From Candidatus Sumerlaeaceae bacterium (GTDB lineage Bacteria; Sumerlaeota; Sumerlaeia; Sumerlaeales; Sumerlaeaceae): a stretch of DNA of 64,000 nucleotides. Positions within the stretch are counted from its first letter, which is position 1. Each line of letters begins with the position of its first letter. Below, in pieces: positions 44,795 to 54,545 of the stretch. The DNA lies in NCBI GenBank assembly GCA_026418615.1, contig JAOAAY010000015.1, forward strand, positions 17,206 to 81,205, written 5' to 3'. The position numbers and the translations under genes were made by a program. The notes beneath the pieces are model-generated. The model was not told the origin of the DNA, did not search any database, and saw only the letters and a program-made list of their open reading frames with translations.

Positions 44795-46153
44795 TCAGTA
44801 AAGCCGCTCAATGGTCGCGTTCGGGTAATAGTGGCGCAGAATTTCCGGATGTTTTCGGCCGGCATTGGCCATCCCGATGGCGCCCGTCTGGCACATGCCG
44901 ACCCCGTGACCCCAACCGGCGCCGCGAATGACGAAAACCTCGGGCCGGGCGGCATCACCGCGGGTGTCCACGACAAAGGCGGCGCTTTTTAGAGGCGGCT
45001 TGAAAACTTGGCGGATGGCCAGTTCGGGTGAAAGCCGCAGAGTTCCATGTTCGCCGACAAATTCGGCTTCGATGAGTCGGCCGGAAGGGCCGCGCTTGAG
45101 GGGGCGAATGGCCGTGATGCGCCCCAACCCTTTGCGCTGGGCCTCGACAAGTGTTGTCAATTCGTCCGCCGAGACTTCGCGGGTCCAGCGGAAATTCTTT
45201 TTCGACCATTCGGAAACTTGTGCAAATTCCGGATTACAGAAGACGGGCGGACTGGCCGTCAGCCAGGCGCGCATGCCCTTTTCAGTGGTCAGGTCCAAGG
45301 TCGAGGAGCCGTCTCCATCCATGCGGGCCGTATTCCAGTAACAGCGGTCGTCGGCACGATCCGGCCAAACATGGCGGATGTCCTCCGAGTGCCCGCCGCA
45401 ATTCGACGCATAATAAGCCGACACCGGCCTGCCCTCAAACATGAGCACCAGCCCGCGCGTCGCGCTCACGGCGGCATCAGTGCGAGCGTTGGCCTTTGTG
45501 AGCCCGGAAAATGCCTGACAGGCAACATCGGAGCAGATATCGTAATGCTGACCGGCATAGATTTTGGTGGTGAGAGCCAGCACGGCCGCTGAGCGCGCGG
45601 CGACGGCCTGTGCGCAAAGGGCTTCGTGGGGCGAGTCCGTTCCGATTTCCGACGGGACAACCCCTCGCAAATACTCCTCGAGGGGCAGCACACCGATGAC
45701 GATCAGGCGATCATCGGCACCGGCGCGCACCTCGATGCGGCCGGAGTATATGCGATCTTCCGCCGATTCCCACCACCAACCCACGCCGTAGGGCACGCGC
45801 CGGATTCCGAGTACGGCACTCGATTCCAGTGATTCCAGAATGAGGGGACCCGGCCCCAAGGAGGGGGGCTGAGTTTTTTCACGATCCGCGTCGAAGTATA
45901 AAATACCCTGTGACACCGCTATTGTGGTGGGTATGTCTGCTGGCAAGTCGGCAACAACGCGGCCTCCCGGTTCCGTCAGGCGCCAGGCAGGTTGGGGGGT
46001 CACGCAAATAGACGACACCGAATCGGCGATGAGCACGCGAATGGGCGGGTTTTCGGCGATCAGGGGTTTTGTCGTGCCAGAGTCCTTGGCCACGAGTGGC
46101 AAGGCCGCGGTGATGAGGATCAATGTCGGGCCGATTTGCAGGATGTTTCTCAC
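44795..46153 (-). CDS. SpoIID/LytB-domain protein (secreted amidase enhancer-like)
   Basis: 452 residues from GTG 46153 with a strong GGGAGGA ribosome site five bases upstream; longer starts lack one. A signal or anchor segment (ILQIGPTLILITAALPLVAKD) opens the protein. The SpoIID core is plain: RIEVRAGADDRLIVIGVLPLEEYLRGVVPSEIGTDSPHEALCAQAVAARSAAV, DICSDVACQAFSGL, YYASNCGGHSED and the C-terminal GAGWGHGVGMCQTGAIGMANAG. In spore-formers SpoIID cleaves denuded glycan strands; in other bacteria homologues assist peptidoglycan amidases or lytic activity at the wall. Cys in CSD.ACQ and NCGG are typical. A diderm non-spore-former is implied here, so wall remodelling is more likely than sporulation. 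Confidence 0.88.
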   Translation of the reverse strand: MRNILQIGPTLILITAALPLVAKDSGTTKPLIAENPPIRVLIADSVSSICVTPQPAWRLTEPGGRVVADLPADIPTTIAVSQGILYFDADREKTQPPSLGPGPLILESLESSAVLGIRRVPYGVGWWWESAEDRIYSGRIEVRAGADDRLIVIGVLPLEEYLRGVVPSEIGTDSPHEALCAQAVAARSAAVLALTTKIYAGQHYDICSDVACQAFSGLTKANARTDAAVSATRGLVLMFEGRPVSAYYASNCGGHSEDIRHVWPDRADDRCYWNTARMDGDGSSTLDLTTEKGMRAWLTASPPVFCNPEFAQVSEWSKKNFRWTREVSADELTTLVEAQRKGLGRITAIRPLKRGPSGRLIEAEFVGEHGTLRLSPELAIRQVFKPPLKSAAFVVDTRGDAARPEVFVIRGAGWGHGVGMCQTGAIGMANAGRKHPEILRHYYPNATIERLY

Positions 46154-46322
46154 GCGTTCCTCCCAAACGGACAGGCAGTGTCTCCCATGTTCAGGATCCA
46201 CTCGCCCGGAAAAGTCCAGCAGGTTCGGCCTCCCCGCCGGAGTATGGGGTCGGTGCGCGGTTTTTTGTTTGCACGGCCAACGCGCGGACGGTTGCGTTGA
46301 TTGCGAGGGAGACGAGTGGTCC

Positions 46323-46877
46323 ATGGGTCACGCGCGAGTCATGCATGACAAGGTCAAATTGTTTTTCGGGATCCTTGCGTCCTCTGAGGACCTGATTCCG
46401 GAGGCTGGACGGCGCTTGGGTTTGGATTTTTCCGAGGTGGAGGATGAGTCGCCCGTAACCGTGTTTTCCCATACGGATTATTATGCGAAGGAAATGGGCA
46501 GCAGGATCCTGCGAAAATGGTTTTCCGTAAGGTTGCCGATTTTTCCCGACGAACTGGTGGATATCAAGCAGCACACGAATCTGCTCGAGCAGGTCTACGC
46601 CGATGACGGACACCGCCGGCTCAACCTTGACCCCGGTTATGTGTCTGCATCAAAGGTTGTCCTGGCCTCCACGAAAGACCACGCCCACCGCATTTATGTC
46701 GGGCGAGGTATCTACGAAGAAGTAACACTTCATTACCGCCGTGGCATTGGCTTTGAGCCTTGGCCATGGACCTATCCTGACTACCGGACGCCGGAGGCGC
46801 TGGCGTTTTTCGAGAAAGTACGGGTGCGACTGCGGACCGAAGGCGCTGACGGACGGAGTGACCATGAGAAAGTCTAA
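46323..46877 (+). CDS. DUF4416-family protein
   Basis: 184 residues from ATG 46323, close to the family norm (about 170-190). The core KLFFGILASSEDLIPEAGRRLGLDFSEVEDESPVTVFSHTDYYAKEMG matches DUF4416, with VDIKQHTNLLEQVYADDGHRRLNLDPGYV, ASKVVLASTKDHAHRIYVGRGIYEEVTLHY and PWPWTYPDYRT. The family has no known function and occurs widely in delta-proteobacteria, Planctomycetes and candidate phyla. The last 14 bases overlap the next gene in another frame, so the pair is coupled; a role in controlling the transporter downstream is possible but unproven. Confidence 0.85.
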   Translation: MGHARVMHDKVKLFFGILASSEDLIPEAGRRLGLDFSEVEDESPVTVFSHTDYYAKEMGSRILRKWFSVRLPIFPDELVDIKQHTNLLEQVYADDGHRRLNLDPGYVSASKVVLASTKDHAHRIYVGRGIYEEVTLHYRRGIGFEPWPWTYPDYRTPEALAFFEKVRVRLRTEGADGRSDHEKV

Positions 46878-48531
46878 CGCTTTTCGCCTCGCATCCTATC
46901 TGTTGATGTTGTGCATGTTAGCCGTGTGTGTGTTGGCGGCGGCGGCCGGTGCCGAAACGACAGCGTCGGTCGTTCAAGCGGGTAAAACACCTGCGGTGGA
47001 TCCGCTCACGGTTCCTATTACGCCCGAGATGGTGACTCGGTCGCTGTTGATCCTCGGTCTTTTCGGAGTCATTGCGACACTGATCGCGACTCGTCGTTTG
47101 CCGGCGCTGATCGCACTGCCTCTGATGGCTTTGGGCATTGGATTGCTTGCCGGGATTCCTCTGCAAGGCAAGGATGGTGTGTTGGCCACGATCATCGAGG
47201 GGCGCACCTCGCCATCTCCCGAAGGTTCGTTTCTTCTCTATAAGGCCATCATTTATGTGATCCTTGGCGGTATGTTTGCGCGTTTTGTGGCGGATGCCCG
47301 TATCGCGGAGCGAATTGTCAAATACGCGGCAGAGTTTGGCGGCGAGGATCCGTTTTTAATGTCGCTGCTGATGTCTTTGATAACGATCGTGATCTTCACG
47401 GCGATTGGCGGACTGCCGGCCATCATTATGTTAGGGACAGTCATGTTCCCGATTCTGATGTCTTTGGGTGTGCCGGCGGTGGTGTGCGGCTGTATTTTGG
47501 TCTTGGCGTTTCCCATCGGGATCTCCTTGTCGCCTGCGCAGTGGCCTGTGAAGGCTGAAATGTACGGCATCCAAACGCAGACGGTCGCGCGGTTTTTCCT
47601 CACTTGGGCGGCCGTTCAGGTGTTTGTGCTGTTTTTGTTCCTTTCTGTGGAATTTCTGCGTCTGAAGCGCACCACGGTGACACCGGGAAAAGTGATAAAA
47701 AGTATTGTGGCTATCAGTCTTGTGGCTGCGGTTGCGGGCTGTCTGTTGTTTGCGGATCATCTGGCCTCATTCGCAGGCGCATCCAAATCGCAGGTCGCGG
47801 AAATTCAAAGTGCCAAGCAGACTTTGTGGACCGGATTTCGTTGGTTTTGTGGCGGGGTCATCGTGTTTGCGTTGGTACACACGCTGGGGCAGTATTTCGT
47901 CACCGGCCGGGTGACCTCGCAATGGAACATGATCACGCCCCTGCTACCGTTAGTATTCATCCTGGTGCTTGGATTTGGCGAAGCCTACGGCCCGGCATTT
48001 CTTGCCGCCTTGGGGTTTGGCTTTCTGACAACACCGCGGGAACGGGCGGTACAACGATTGAGCAAGGCCATGATGACAGGGGTTGCGGATGTTGCGGCCC
48101 CTGTGGTCTTAATGCTTGGTATCGGCATGCTGGTTGCGGCGGCGCGACATCCCACTACCGACGCGTTGCTGACGCCGATTCTCGCGCGCTACCTTCCGCG
48201 TGATGCGGTAAACTATGTTATTTTCTTTTTCCTCGCGTCGCCGCTCTCGCTCTACCGCGGCCCTCTCAATGAGTGGGGACTTGGGGTGGGCGTGGCTAGA
48301 ATTCTTCAGCAGTTTATGCCGCCCGCGGCAACGATGGGGGCAATTCAGTCCGTCGGCATGCTTCAGGATCCAACCACGACGCAGAATGTGTGGATTTGCG
48401 GTTACCTGAAATTGGACATCAACGCCCTATTGTTCAAATTGTTCTTTTACAGCCTGGGTCTTGTCTTGATGGGTCTCCTACTCTCTGCTTACATGTTCTT
48501 CCCTACTGCAGGAACGGCCCTATCACAATGA
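46864..48531 (+). CDS. Large polytopic transporter, ion-transporter superfamily-like
   Basis: 555 residues from ATG 46864. A signal-like N-terminal helix is followed by some 12-13 TM segments in two halves separated by a polar stretch near residue 300 (FAGASKSQVAEIQSAKQTL). Re-entrant, Gly/Pro-rich helices (AIGGLPAIIMLGTVMFP, LAFPIGISLSPAQWPVKAEMYG, PLSLYRGPLNEWG) suggest the elevator-type IT superfamily, which includes dicarboxylate, citrate and Na+/H+ transporters. The exact family and substrate cannot be fixed by eye. Translation is coupled to the DUF4416 gene. A terminator-like hairpin begins at its stop but serves the opposite strand. Confidence 0.7.
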   Translation: MRKSNAFRLASYLLMLCMLAVCVLAAAAGAETTASVVQAGKTPAVDPLTVPITPEMVTRSLLILGLFGVIATLIATRRLPALIALPLMALGIGLLAGIPLQGKDGVLATIIEGRTSPSPEGSFLLYKAIIYVILGGMFARFVADARIAERIVKYAAEFGGEDPFLMSLLMSLITIVIFTAIGGLPAIIMLGTVMFPILMSLGVPAVVCGCILVLAFPIGISLSPAQWPVKAEMYGIQTQTVARFFLTWAAVQVFVLFLFLSVEFLRLKRTTVTPGKVIKSIVAISLVAAVAGCLLFADHLASFAGASKSQVAEIQSAKQTLWTGFRWFCGGVIVFALVHTLGQYFVTGRVTSQWNMITPLLPLVFILVLGFGEAYGPAFLAALGFGFLTTPRERAVQRLSKAMMTGVADVAAPVVLMLGIGMLVAAARHPTTDALLTPILARYLPRDAVNYVIFFFLASPLSLYRGPLNEWGLGVGVARILQQFMPPAATMGAIQSVGMLQDPTTTQNVWICGYLKLDINALLFKLFFYSLGLVLMGLLLSAYMFFPTAGTALSQ

Positions 48532-48565
48532 AAAAACCCCCGCGCGCAGGTTGTTGCGGCGGGGG
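48531..48565 (-). terminator. Rho-independent terminator for the small basic protein gene
   Basis: On the minus strand a 7-bp GC stem (CCCCCGC at 48559-48565 with GCGGGGG at 48537-48543) is followed by TTTTTT (48536-48531). It lies about 55 bp past the 48621 stop and overlaps the 3' end of the transporter gene on the plus strand. Confidence 0.75.
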
Positions 48566-48620
48566 ACCATGGGTGACCCACGGTGAGATTTTTCTCAGCC
48601 GGGGTCCGCGCAGATACGGG

Positions 48621-48890
48621 CTATTCCGTCTTTTCAGCCTTGCTAGCCCGGTAGGCCTCCCAGCGGCGCCTTTGAGCCTCCGCCATGCGCGCGCGGGCTT
48701 CGGGTGACACATTACGCTTTCCGGTGCGGCGTTTGCGAGTGGCGGGCGCAGCAGCGGCAGGTGCCTTGGCGGCTGCTTTGGGAGCGCTGGGGACCAGATC
48801 CCGCAATGTCAGAGACAATGATCCCACGACACGGTCGCCCTCGGTAATTGCCACATCGAGTACCTCGCCCTTCTCCAGCGATATCCTCAT
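48621..48890 (-). CDS. Small Ala/Lys/Arg-rich basic protein, possibly nucleic-acid binding
   Basis: 89 residues from ATG 48890, with AAGGAG upstream. Residues 1-33 form a short beta-rich start (MRISLEKGEVLDVAITEGDRVVGSLSLTLRDL). Then a Pro/Ala/Lys hinge (SAPKAAAKAPAAAAPATRKRRTGKR) leads to a helical, basic tail NVSPEARARMAEAQRRRWEAYRASKAEK; this S-x-E-A-R-x-x-x-A-x-A-Q-R-x-R-W pattern recurs in many small bacterial proteins of unknown role. The Ala/Lys-rich linker is histone H1-like. It has its own terminator and a divergent 266-bp leader, so it is a real single-gene unit. Confidence 0.7.
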   Translation of the reverse strand: MRISLEKGEVLDVAITEGDRVVGSLSLTLRDLVPSAPKAAAKAPAAAAPATRKRRTGKRNVSPEARARMAEAQRRRWEAYRASKAEKTE

Positions 48891-49156
48891 CTGATTTCTC
48901 CTTGGTGTTAGATACTATGATTAGTAATTGTCCGTCACAGATTTGTTCGTTTGTAAACAAGAAACTGCCGTGCCGGATGGCGATTTCTCAGTCATTTCGA
49001 AACGGCGTCCGAAAACGAGGCGTGCATGTTCTCCTCGACTCTTTTTGCAACAGCCCGAGGCGGTGTGCTTCCACCCGGAAATTTTTTCTTGTCGGGAATT
49101 TCCCGATGGGCACAAGGTCTGGATAAAATATGCGCAAATAGGGGTTACCAAAACTG
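48891..49156. promoter_or_regulatory. Divergent intergenic region
   Basis: Between the small basic protein and the ACT-domain gene, which diverge. It must carry promoters for both. It is AT-richer near 48900-48960 (GATACTATGATTAGTAATTGTCC). No unambiguous -35/-10 pair, riboswitch or small gene is visible. Confidence 0.35.
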
Positions 49157-49570
49157 ATGTCCGTCTCCGAACTGGCAGTCCAAATCAAGAATGTGCCCGG
49201 TCAACTTGTGCAGATCACCACGATTCTGGCCGAAGCGGGCGTCAATATTCAGGGCATCACGGCATCCAGTGCTGGCAAGACAGGCTGGGTTCGTACGGTT
49301 GTGGATAAACCGAAACTGGCCGAGGAAGCGCTGGAGGAATGCGGCATCTCAGTGGAAACCGGCGAAGCGGTCGCTGTTCTGATGACAGACGAACCGGGCG
49401 CGCTCGATCGCGCGCTGCGTATCCTCGCAGATGAAAAGATAAATTTGGATTACATATACACATGCGTGCCCGCTGCGCGCGGCGACAAGGTGGTGGCTGT
49501 TCTCGGTGTTCAGACGCCCGGACGGGTGGAGAAACTTCTCAAGAATAACGGGATTGAGATCATCGAATAG
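49157..49570 (+). CDS. Tandem ACT-domain protein
   Basis: 137 residues from ATG 49157. Two ACT repeats: SELAVQIKNVPGQLVQITTILAEAGVNIQGITASS and EAVAVLMTDEPGALDRALRILADEKINLDYIYTCV, each with the beta-alpha-beta start and conserved Gly at the ligand turn. Stand-alone ACT proteins bind amino acids or small metabolites and regulate enzymes. The ligand is not predictable. It ends 18 bp before the convergent recR gene. A glycine-cleavage-type regulator is unlikely because of the short length and lack of a partner. Confidence 0.85.
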   Translation: MSVSELAVQIKNVPGQLVQITTILAEAGVNIQGITASSAGKTGWVRTVVDKPKLAEEALEECGISVETGEAVAVLMTDEPGALDRALRILADEKINLDYIYTCVPAARGDKVVAVLGVQTPGRVEKLLKNNGIEIIE

Positions 49571-49588
49571 GAGTTTCGGCAGTGTGAC

Positions 49589-50197
49589 TCACAGACTGCG
49601 CCTGCCCTCGAAGGCGCGCTGAAGGGTGAGTTCATCCGAGGAGTCGAGGGAACTGCCTGTGGACAACCCTAAGCCAAGCCGCGTGACACGCAGACCCAGC
49701 GGTTCGATGAGTCGGTGCAGATACAGGGCCGTTGCGTCTCCGTCCACATTGGGGTTTGTCGCGAGGATCACTTCGTTTACGATTCGCGGCTGCGTCTCAA
49801 GCCGTGCCATCAGTTCTTTGATGCGTAAATCCTCGGGCGTGACACCCTGCAGGGGCGACAGGCGTCCCAGTAAAACATGATATAGGCCGGAGTATGACCC
49901 TGACTTTTCGAGCGCGGCGGCGTCTTGGGGTTCCTCAACGACGCAGATCACGCGCTGGTCCCGGGATGGATCGGAGCAAACCGCGCACAGCCCGGACTCT
50001 GTCAAATAGAAACATTGCGAACAAAACCTGACGCCGGAGTGCAGGGCGGCGATCGCATCGGCGAGTTGGCGGGCGTCGGAGGGCGGCGACTTGAGCAGAT
50101 GGAATGCCAATCGCTGGGCGCTGCGGCGGCCGATGGTCGGCAGGCGCGACAATTCGCGGATCAGACGCTCGAGCGCTTGGGGATAGCCTGTCTTCAT
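49589..50197 (-). CDS. recR: Recombination mediator protein RecR
   Basis: 202 residues from ATG 50197, the usual length. N-terminal helix-hairpin-helix LSRLPTIGRRSAQRLAFHLL, a four-Cys zinc finger CSQC...CAVC at about residues 59-73, the TOPRIM domain (VICVVEEPQDAAALEKSGSYSGLYHVLLGRLSPLQGVTPEDLRI, ATNPNVDGDATALYL) and the Walker-like C-terminus. RecR with RecO/RecF loads RecA on gapped DNA. It lacks the usual dnaX/ybaB neighbours in this window. It is divergent from the coiled-coil/zapA pair. Confidence 0.97.
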   Translation of the reverse strand: MKTGYPQALERLIRELSRLPTIGRRSAQRLAFHLLKSPPSDARQLADAIAALHSGVRFCSQCFYLTESGLCAVCSDPSRDQRVICVVEEPQDAAALEKSGSYSGLYHVLLGRLSPLQGVTPEDLRIKELMARLETQPRIVNEVILATNPNVDGDATALYLHRLIEPLGLRVTRLGLGLSTGSSLDSSDELTLQRAFEGRRSL

Positions 50198-50288
50198 GTC
50201 AGCCAGATTCGCCTCGCCATGAATTTCGCTTGAACCGTCATTCCAGCCTGCCCAACGCTCTCAAGATACCATCGTACCCGTGGAGACC

Positions 50289-50600
50289 ATGATGATGATC
50301 GATCGCCTCGATGCTCTCGAGGAGAAAATCACCGCCCTCGTTGCCAAGATTAATGAAGCAAAAAGCCGTATCGCGGAACTGCAACGCCAGAATCGCGAAC
50401 TCATGCAAATTGCGGAGCAAAAGAAGGTCACCGATCGCGAAAATGTGACTCTTCAGGAGCGCATCAAAGAACTTGAGGCGGAACTCAATGCTCGCGACGA
50501 TAAAGAAACGGCTGTGAAGGACCGGTTGAAGGTGATCCTTAACCGCATAGATACCATCGAGGCGGAGATCGCCGAACTCGACGAGACTCAGGAAGCATGA
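50289..50600 (+). CDS. Coiled-coil protein, ZapB-like
   Basis: 103 residues from ATG 50289 (GGAG four bases upstream); GTG 50280 is an alternative. Almost the whole chain is a charged heptad-pattern helix (DRLDALEEKITALVAKINEAKSRIAELQRQNRELMQIAE... ERIKELEAELNARDDKE) with no Cys or Pro. Small coiled coils that precede zapA are often ZapB-like cell-division factors linking ZapA and FtsZ at midcell. Its stop overlaps the zapA ATG (ATGA), supporting joint function. Similarity to ZapB is inferred from shape and context, not from a motif. Confidence 0.7.
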   Translation: MMMIDRLDALEEKITALVAKINEAKSRIAELQRQNRELMQIAEQKKVTDRENVTLQERIKELEAELNARDDKETAVKDRLKVILNRIDTIEAEIAELDETQEA

Positions 50601-50917
50601 GCGAAAGCGACGCGAGGGATTCCCAGAGGCTGGAGGTTGAGATTTTCAACCTTACCTTCAAGTTGAAGGCGCCGCCGGAGGAGCACGAGCGTCTGCGCCG
50701 TGCGGCCCGGCATGTGGACAGCGTCATGCGGGAACTCATGGTGTCGCAGACTTCTCCGGATACGGCACGCCTGGCCATGCAGGCGGCCTTTCTCATCTCG
50801 CGTGACTACCTGAAACTGATGGACGACATCGCCACGGCCGACGGCGTGACAAGCGAAAGTCGCCGGCGTGTGGACGAACTGCTGCAGCGCCTCGACGAAT
50901 CGCTTCGCAGCCTGTGA
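50597..50917 (+). CDS. zapA: Cell division protein ZapA
   Basis: 106 residues, starting in the ATGA overlap with the coiled-coil gene. VEIFNLTFKLKAPPEEHERLRRAARHVDSVMRELMVSQTSPDTARLAMQAAFLISRDYLKLM matches ZapA: an N-terminal beta-hairpin, then a long helix with the (V/I)A-type dimer surface. ZapA tetramers bundle FtsZ filaments at the division site. It is followed by a GC hairpin and then lysS, 61 bp away. Confidence 0.9.
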   Translation: MSESDARDSQRLEVEIFNLTFKLKAPPEEHERLRRAARHVDSVMRELMVSQTSPDTARLAMQAAFLISRDYLKLMDDIATADGVTSESRRRVDELLQRLDESLRSL

Positions 50918-50923
50918 GCCGCA

Positions 50924-50953
50924 ACCGTGCGGCCGCGTGGCGCCGCCGCACGG
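50924..50953 (+). other. GC-rich hairpin between zapA and lysS
   Basis: Perfect 9-bp stem CCGTGCGGC / GCCGCACGG (50924-50932 with 50945-50953) and 12-base loop, seven bases after the zapA stop and 25 bases before lysS. There is no T-run, so it is more likely a processing or attenuating structure than a full terminator. Confidence 0.45.
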
Positions 50954-52425
50954 CATCCTGACCGCAAGGCCCTGACTGATGCTTCGAGACCACAACGAGA
51001 TTATTCGCAACCGGTACGCCAAGGCCGACGCCATGCGGGCCGAGGGGCTGAACCCCTATGTAAACGCGTGGCAGCCAACCCACGCTTCGTCGGACATTCG
51101 CGCCAACGCCGAGGCGCTAATCGCCGACAAGACACCCGTGCGTGTGGCGGGACGGATCATGACCGTGCGCCACATGGGCAAAGCCTCGTTTTTCCATCTG
51201 CAGGATGGCGCCGGGCGCATTCAAATTTATATCAAGCGCGATGTGACCAGGGCGGCGGACTACGAGGTTTTCAAGAAATTCGCTGACATGGGCGATATTG
51301 CAGGCGTCTGCGGAGAAGTCTTTGTCACCAAGACTGGTGAACTGACTGTCCTCGCCCAGACTTTCGAGATACTGACCAAGTCCGTGCGCCCCCTGCCCGA
51401 GAAGTGGCACGGTCTGACGGATGTGGAGACGCGGTTCCGGCAACGATATGTGGACCTGATCGTCAATCCGGCGGTTCGGGAAAAGTTTGTCATCCGGAGC
51501 CGGATGATTTCCGCGATCCGCACCATGCTCGAGTCGCGCGGCTACCTTGAGGTCGAGACGCCGATGATGCATCCGATTTGCGGCGGTGCGGCGGCGCGGC
51601 CGTTCGTGACCCATCATAATGCGCTCGACATTGACCTGTACCTGCGAATCGCCCCGGAACTGTACCTGAAGCGTCTGACCGTCGGCGGCATGGAAAAGAC
51701 TTTTGAGATTAATCGCAATTTCCGCAATGAGGGCCTGTCGGCGCGGCACAACCCGGAGTTCACCATGCTCGAGTTGTACACGGCCTACTGGGATTACCGC
51801 AGCACGATGGAACTGACCGAGGATCTCGTGCGCCACACGACGCGCGAGGTTTTGGGACGGACGGAACTGACCTTCGGCCCGCGCAGGATTGATGTCGGCC
51901 CGCCGTTCGAGCGCCTGACCTATCTCGAAGCCTTGGCGCGCTATTATCCGGCGGCTGCAGCGGTCGGATTCTCGTGGTCGGACCCCCTTGAAGTCACGCG
52001 CTCCAAGGCCGCGTCGCTCGGCTACAAAACCGAGACGGCCACCACGCACGGGATTATCAGCGAATTGTTTGAGCACCATGTTGAGCCGCAACTCACCGGC
52101 CCGGTGTTCATCACGGAGTTCCCCAAGGCCTCCAGCCCGCTGGCGAAATCCAAGCCGGACGATCCGTTCGTTGCCGAGCGGTTTGAACTGTACATGGGCG
52201 GCATGGAGATTGCCAATGGTTATTCAGAACTCAATGATCCGCGCGAACAATACGAGCGGTTTCTCGAGCAGATGGCGGCGCGGTCATCGGGCGACGACGA
52301 GGCGCACCAGATGGATGAGGACTATGTGAGGGCACTGGAATGCGGCATGGCGCCGGCAAGCGGGCTTGGGGTGGGCATAGATCGGCTGGCCATGCTGCTC
52401 ACGGATTCGCACTCGATTCGGGAGG

Positions 52426-53150
<725 letters not shown>

Positions 53151-53151
<1 letters not shown>

Positions 53152-54545
53152 TACCGCATCCGCCCCCCGCCACCGCCGCCCGGACGGCTGGACATGAAGG
53201 CTGCGCGCTGCATACCGCGCGCAAAAGTCTGCTGTCCTTGCTGCCCGTCTTGGCGGGCCCAACGGCTCTGAACGATGGCCGGCACGGCCACCTCGGCATT
53301 CTCCTCAAGCCCCTCGAGGATTTCCGTTCGCAAGCCGTCGGTGAGGCCTGTCTTGATTGCAACTGTTGTCGTCTGATCCTTTCCGGTGACAAGTTCCACG
53401 AACGATCCGCGCCGGTTGCTCTGAATGACCTCATTCGGAAGCGTTAGAACATCCTCGCGCCGGTCGGCCTGAATCTCGATGTTGGTGGTCATCTCGGGCT
53501 TGAGCAGGCTGCGCCCTTCGCCTTCCACCTCGATCTTCACTTCGAAGGTGACCACATTGTTTGTGTTCACGCCTTTGGTGGCCACGCGCACGACCTTGCC
53601 CCAGAATCGCTTACCAATGTGCGCATCAGCCGTGATCATGGCGCGCTGACCCGTCTGCACCTTCCCGATATCCGACTCGTCCACATTGGCATTCGTGTAA
53701 ATGTGGGAGAGGTCGCTGAGGGTCATGAGCGTGGTGCCACCGCCGACATTGGAGACTCCCGAGGCGATAATCTGGCCCACCTGCACCTTTTTGTCCGTCA
53801 CCACGCCATCTATGGGCGCATAAATTTTTGTCTCGCGCAACCGTTGCAAAGCATTCTCGAGATCCACCTCCGCCTGGCGCACATTGGCCTCGGCCAGCAC
53901 CACGGCTTGCCGGCGGATGCCGACGGTGCGCGGCAAGGTTTTCGTTTCCGCCACGCGGATCTCGGCTTGGCGCAGGGCGTTGGCCGCCGCTGCCGCTTCC
54001 GTCTCCGCCGCGTCCCGGTCTTCTTTGCTTAAAAGGTTTTTCTCGAAAAGGCCTTGGGCACGGGCAAGGCGCGACTGAGTGACTTGATTGCGGATTTGGG
54101 CGGAGGCCAGTTCCGCCAAGGCGCTCGAGGTCTGGGTCTCAAGGTTGATCTCGGCGATGCGCAGTTCCTCACGGGCCTGTTCGAGTCGAGCCTTTGCAGA
54201 ATCCAGCGCCACCTCGCGCAGCAACACATTGCGTTTCTCATCCACCGGATCCAATTCGGCCAGCAGCGCCCCGGAGGTGACCGTGTCGCTGATGTCGAAC
54301 GGCACCTTGATGATCTGTCCGCTGGCCTTGGACTTGATCTCGACATCCAGATTGGACGCGACGCGCCCCGTGGTGGATACCTTGAGGTCTATCGTGCCGC
54401 GCTCGACTTTCACGGTCTTTGGCGCGGCTTCCTGAGCGCCTGCGGCCATGGCGGCCGTTTTGCCGGCTTTCGCCTTGTAATAATAATATCCTCCTCCACC
54501 CACGGCTGCGGCCACGAGGAGGATCACGATGGGTGTTTTTTTCAC
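53151..54545 (-). CDS. MacA/HlyD-type periplasmic adaptor
   Basis: 464 residues from GTG 54545, coupled to the TolC-like gene by a GTGA overlap. A TM or signal helix (TPIVILLVAAAVGGGGYYYY) anchors it in the inner membrane. A beta-barrel/lipoyl region (VASNLDVEIKSKASGQIIKVPFDISDTVTSGALLAELD), a long coiled coil (about residues 110-215) and a second lipoyl half (APIDGVVTDKKVQVGQII) are standard for the family. The tail is rich in Gly/Arg (GQQGQQTF... RPGGGGGGRMR). It bridges the permease to the TolC-like channel. Confidence 0.92.

Noticed and set aside
50918..50978. 6S RNA (ssrS), often found after zapA
   Set aside because: Only 61 bp separate zapA from lysS, too short for 6S RNA; just a 9-bp hairpin is present.
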